A stretch of 64,000 bases of DNA from positions 1,426,001 to 1,490,000 of the forward strand of contig OY979725.1 of the NCBI GenBank assembly GCA_963855995.1. The letters are read 5' to 3'. Numbering within the stretch: the first letter of the stretch is position 1; each line of letters begins with the position of its first letter. Below, piece after piece: positions 60,125 through 64,000 of the stretch. The stretch comes from Muricea muricata. Taxonomy: Eukaryota > Cnidaria > Anthozoa > Malacalcyonacea > Plexauridae. Under the pieces are notes generated by a model. That model had not been told where the DNA came from and did not search any database. It saw only the letters and a program-made list of their open reading frames with translations. Position numbers and translations under genes: made by a program.

Positions 60125-61054
60125 CAGTGAACTCTAATACAACTGGAACGATAACTCCTATGTTTTCGTTCTATGATTGGATGAAGCCAAATTTGAAGCA
60201 AAAGGCGGGAACCGCGCAGGGAAAATGGCTTGTTCGAAAGGACTGGGGGAAAGTTACGAGGAGTGAAAAGTTTGTTTTTGAGCGAAAATATGCTTGAAAA
60301 ATGAGAATTTTCATCACAAGACTTCAATTTTAAAGATTCGATCCTGGTTTTCTGGATAGTCCTGACTGTTCTACACTTTGTTACGGCGAAAATTGAGGGC
60401 TATCACTTTTTTACTCTGGAAAATGACGAAAGTTTCAACGTACCGAAGCAAACTACGAGGCAAACTACGCTCTTCAATTGAAAAATATATTGCTTTAAAA
60501 CATTTCAACACTTCCAAAACGTATCTTGTGCTAAAGTCCAGGTATCGTTGTCTATTTTGAGCTTTTAGTCTTTGCTGTAGCCCTTCTAATACGTGAGTAA
60601 ATTGAGGTTTTCGAAGTGGTGTATTTGTATGGTTAATTCAAAAATATGTATAAAACTTACATTTTTCGTCAGATAGCATTAGTTTTAAAGCTTTAAACTT
60701 CGGTTACGGATAGTTCTTGGCAGCCTCTTCCATCTAACTGTTAAAACTCGAGAGGTAACATTTTTTTAAAAAAGATATTTCGTGACAAAGTTTTCGCCGG
60801 AACTGTTTTTCATTTTTAGCAGCCAAAAAATATTTTAAAACCTTACTGGACGTCCTAGAAAGTTGAGGTACATGAAATTTCAATCTATCTAGAAAATATT
60901 TAGCACCTAACTGGCTCTAAAACACGAAGTTAAAGGGTCGAAAAGAGCTTTTGAAAATAGGTCATATTTTCGCGGCGTGACGTACATGGCGGCCTTCAAT
61001 TTGGCTTCAAAGATGGCGGCCAAGTTATCGTTCCAGTTGTATTAGAGTTCACTG
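60125..61054. mobile_element. hAT-like non-autonomous element, 32-bp perfect TIRs, 8-bp TSD
   Basis: Starts CAGTGAACTCTAATACAACT and ends with the exact inverse (32 bp). GTTCCGAC duplicates at 60117-60124 and 61055-61062. 930 bp with no transposase; only short open frames. CAGTG ends and 8-bp duplication are hAT traits; P-type elements also give 8 bp, so superfamily is provisional. Confidence 0.85.
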
Positions 61055-61639
61055 GTTCCGACGCACATTTCGGTACTGTTGATTTCTTTGTTTTTTAACC
61101 GTGTGCTTATGTTCATCTTGCTAGTCAAAATCAGGTCTAATTAAATGTTCATTTATCTTATACTAAATATACCGTAATTAGTCGAACGAATACGGTTTTT
61201 GTTAATAATAGAATTTAATAAATAATTTCTTCTTATCTTGTGTTCAGATTTATTTATAAATCAAAATACAATATAATAATCTTATTACGAAAAACAGTGC
61301 ATGTACCATATATTTTTGCTAACCTCATACATATATTATTCAATTTTCAACATACCTTTTTCTCGCTACTAGCCTAGTACTCACTCTTAAGCGCTTAAGA
61401 TAATATTCTCCCTCTCCAAAATGCATGGTTACATAAATGTAGTTGTATAAAAGACCGAATTTTGGGAGAGGTGCGCGCCTCCTCTGGGAATAGGAGAGGT
61501 GCACACCTCCCCAAAAAAACCCCCACATTCCCTTACAATTTCTCCAAAATCTGGCCTTGGTTATATGTTAACTCGGTTTTTGCATGCATGCCACTTGATT
61601 TCTTATCTTTACTTCAAAGTTCAAATGGTCATTGTGGCC

Positions 61640-62484
61640 ATGCATGTGTCTTTAGTATTGGAAAATGTTATTATAAGGATTGAAATTATTGTTTTCAGAG
61701 ATTTTATGACTTTGGTTAAACAGGAACAAATTTTGTCATTGTTTAACCAAGCCTATTATTACACGAATTATTATGTATTTAGTGTTTGAAAATGTTATTA
61801 TAAGGATTGAAATTATTGTCGTTTTCAGAGATTTTATGACTGGTTGAATAGGAACAAATTTTGTGATTATTTAACCAAGCCTATTATTGCACGAATTATT
61901 GTGTTTTTAATGTTTAAAAATGTTATTATAAGGGTTGCTGTATTGTTTTCAGAGAGTTTACGACTTTGGTTAAATAGGAACAAATTTTGTCATTATTTAA
62001 CCAAGCCTATTATTACACGAATTATTGTGTCTTTAGTGTTGGAAAATGTTATTATAAGGATTGAAATTATTGTTTTCAGAGATTTTATTACTTTGGTTAA
62101 ATAGGTATAAATTTTGTCATTATTTAACCAAGCCTATTATTACACGAATTATTGTATCTTCAGTGTTGGAAAATGTTATTAGAAGGATTGAATTTATTGT
62201 TTTCAGAGATTTTACGACTTTGGTTAAATAGGAACAAATTTTGCCATTATTTAACCAAGCCTATTATTACACGAATTATTATGTATTTAGTGTTTGAAAA
62301 TGTTATTATAAGGATTGAAATTATTGTTTTCAGAGATTTTATGACTTTGGTTGAATAGGAACAATTTTTGTGATTATTTAACCAAGCCTATTATTGCACG
62401 AATTATTGTGTCTTTAGTGTTGGAAAATGTTATTATAACGGCTGCTGTATTGTTTTCAGAGATTTTATGAGTTTGGTTAAACAT
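61640..62484 (+). repeat. 127-bp satellite array, forward orientation
   Basis: About six to seven units of about 127 bp, each with ATTATTACACGAATTATTGT, GTTATTATAAGGATTGAAAT and TTTTCAGAGATTTTATGACT. Each unit also contains a small internal palindrome (GGTTAAAT...ATTTAACC). Divergence between units is modest. Confidence 0.9.
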
Positions 62485-62534
62485 GATCAAATTTTGTCAT
62501 TATTTAACCAAGCCTATTATTACACGAATTATTG

Positions 62535-64000
62535 ATCATGTTTAATCAAAGTCATAAAATCTCTGAAAACAATACAGCAGTCCTTATAATAACATTTTTA
62601 AACACTAAAGACACAATAATTCGTGTAATAATAGGCTTGGTTAAATAATGACAAAATTTGATTATGTTTAACCAAACTCATAAAATCTCTGAAAACAATA
62701 CAGCACTAACAGCAGCCCTTACAACAACATTTTCCAACACTAAAGACACAATAATTCGTGTAATAATAGGCTTCGTTAAACAATGACAAAATTTGTACAT
62801 ATTTAACCAAAGTTATAAAATCTCTGAAAACAGTAACTTCAATCCTTATAATAACATTTTTAAACATTAAAGACAAAATAATTCGTGTAATAATGGGCTT
62901 GGTTAAACAATGACAAAATTTGTACATATTTAACCAAAGTTATAAAATCTCTGAAAACAGTAACTTCAATCCTTATAATAACATTTTTAAACACTAAAAA
63001 CACAATAATTCGTATAATAATGGGCTTGGTTAAATAATGACAAAATTTGTACATATTTAATCAAAGTTATAAAATCTCTGAAAACAGTAACTTCAATCCT
63101 TATAATAACATTTTTAAACATTAAAGACATAATAATTCGTGTAATAATGGGCTTGGTTAAACAATGACAAAATTTGTACATATTTAACCAAAGTTATAAA
63201 ATCTCTGAAAACAGTAACTTCAATCCTTATAATAACATTTTTAAACACTAAAGACACAATATTCGTATAATAATGGGCTTGGTTAAATAATGACAAAATT
63301 TGTACATATTTAATCAAAGTTATAAAATCTCTGAAAACAGTAACTTCAATCCTTATAATAACATTTTCCAACACTAAAGACACAATAACTCGTGTAATAA
63401 TGGGCTTGGTTAAACAATGACAAAATTTGTACATATTTAACCAAAGTTATAAAATCTCTGAAAACAGTAACTTCAATCCTTATAATAACATTTTTAAACA
63501 TTAAAGACAAAATAATTCGTGTAATAATGGGCTTGGTTAAACAATGACAAAATTTGCACATATTTAACCAAAGTTATAAAATCTCTGAAAACAGTAACTT
63601 CAATCCTTGTAATAACATTTTTAAACATTAAAGACACAATAATTCGTGTAATAATGGGCTTGGTTAAACAATGACAAAATTTGTACATATTTAACCAAAG
63701 TTATAAAATCTCTGAAAACAGTAACTTCAATCCTTATAATAACATTTTCCAACACTAAAGACACAATAATTCGTGTAATAATGGGCTTGGTTAATTAATG
63801 CCAAAATTTGATCATGTTTAACCAAACTCATAAAATCTCTGAAAACAATACAGCAGTCCTTATAATAACATTTTTAAACACTAAAGACACAATAATTCGT
63901 GCAATAATAGGCTTGGTTAAATAATGACAAAATTTGATCATATTTAACCAAACTCATAAAATCTCTGAAAACAATAATTTCAATCCTTATAATAACATTT
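62535..64000 (-). repeat. 127-bp satellite array, reverse orientation (continues past window)
   Basis: About eleven units of the same 127-bp satellite, inverted relative to 61640-62484. The two arrays mirror each other about a point near 62,510, where TTTGGTTAAACATGATCA and TGATCATGTTTAATCAAAG face each other across about 45 bp. Minus-strand frames repeat ITRIIVSLMFKNVIIRIEVT per unit, but 127 is not a multiple of three and stops recur, so this is not coding. Confidence 0.9.

Noticed and set aside
62706-63688. Family of 64-106 codon minus frames with ITRIIVSLMFKNVIIRIEVT
   Set aside because: Frame shifts from unit to unit because the period is not divisible by three; satellite, not a gene family.
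61640-64000. CRISPR-like regularly spaced repeats
   Set aside because: Units are contiguous 127-bp satellites with no spacers, in eukaryotic DNA.

Overview
The window looks like nuclear DNA from an early-branching animal, most likely a cnidarian (anthozoan-like). It is AT-rich, its genes have many short exons with GT-AG introns, and its repeats are dominated by short inverted-repeat DNA elements, tRNA-derived SINE-like pieces, a Penelope-like fragment and a Tc1/mariner relative. The gene families are animal ones (a kalirin/TRIO-like RhoGEF with Ig domains, CASC3/Barentsz, THOC5). The cnidarian assignment is inference from gene content and repeat style; no database search was run.

Three protein genes are supported, all on the minus strand. 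(1) About 1-27,564: a giant kalirin/TRIO-like gene, open at the left edge. I can join 42 coding exons in a consistent frame for about 3,254 residues: start codon, Sec14/CRAL-TRIO domain, about 14-15 spectrin-like repeats, acidic/serine-rich linker, DH (RhoGEF) domain, SH3, then seven Ig domains. No PH domain lies between DH and SH3. (2) 31,121-39,935: a CASC3/Barentsz/MLN51-like gene (exon junction complex) with 15 coding exons and about 1,066 residues, including a 294-residue Arg/Asp/Glu-rich exon. (3) 41,003-50,888: a THOC5 (THO/TREX mRNA export) gene with 20 coding exons found and one short junction unresolved. Genes 2 and 3 lie head-to-tail about 1.1 kb apart and both act in nuclear mRNP assembly and export.

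Introns and spacers carry many compact mobile elements. Several have clear target-site duplications: 8-bp types at 24,943, 29,059, 46,701, 50,028 and 60,125, and a TTA type at 49,450. Two members of one family carry degenerate telomere-like TTAGGG tracts, and a third, unrelated element does too. Pentanucleotide microsatellites fill three introns.

From about 51 kb to the right edge I find no convincing host gene. This part is a repeat landscape: a broken Penelope-like GIY-YIG fragment (53.8-54.0 kb), a Tc1/mariner element turned into a palindrome with about 500-bp arms (54,163-55,335), a 645-bp direct duplication (55.3-57.7 kb), a 930-bp hAT-like element (60,125-61,054), and a 127-bp satellite in two opposed arrays (61.6-64.0 kb, running off the window).
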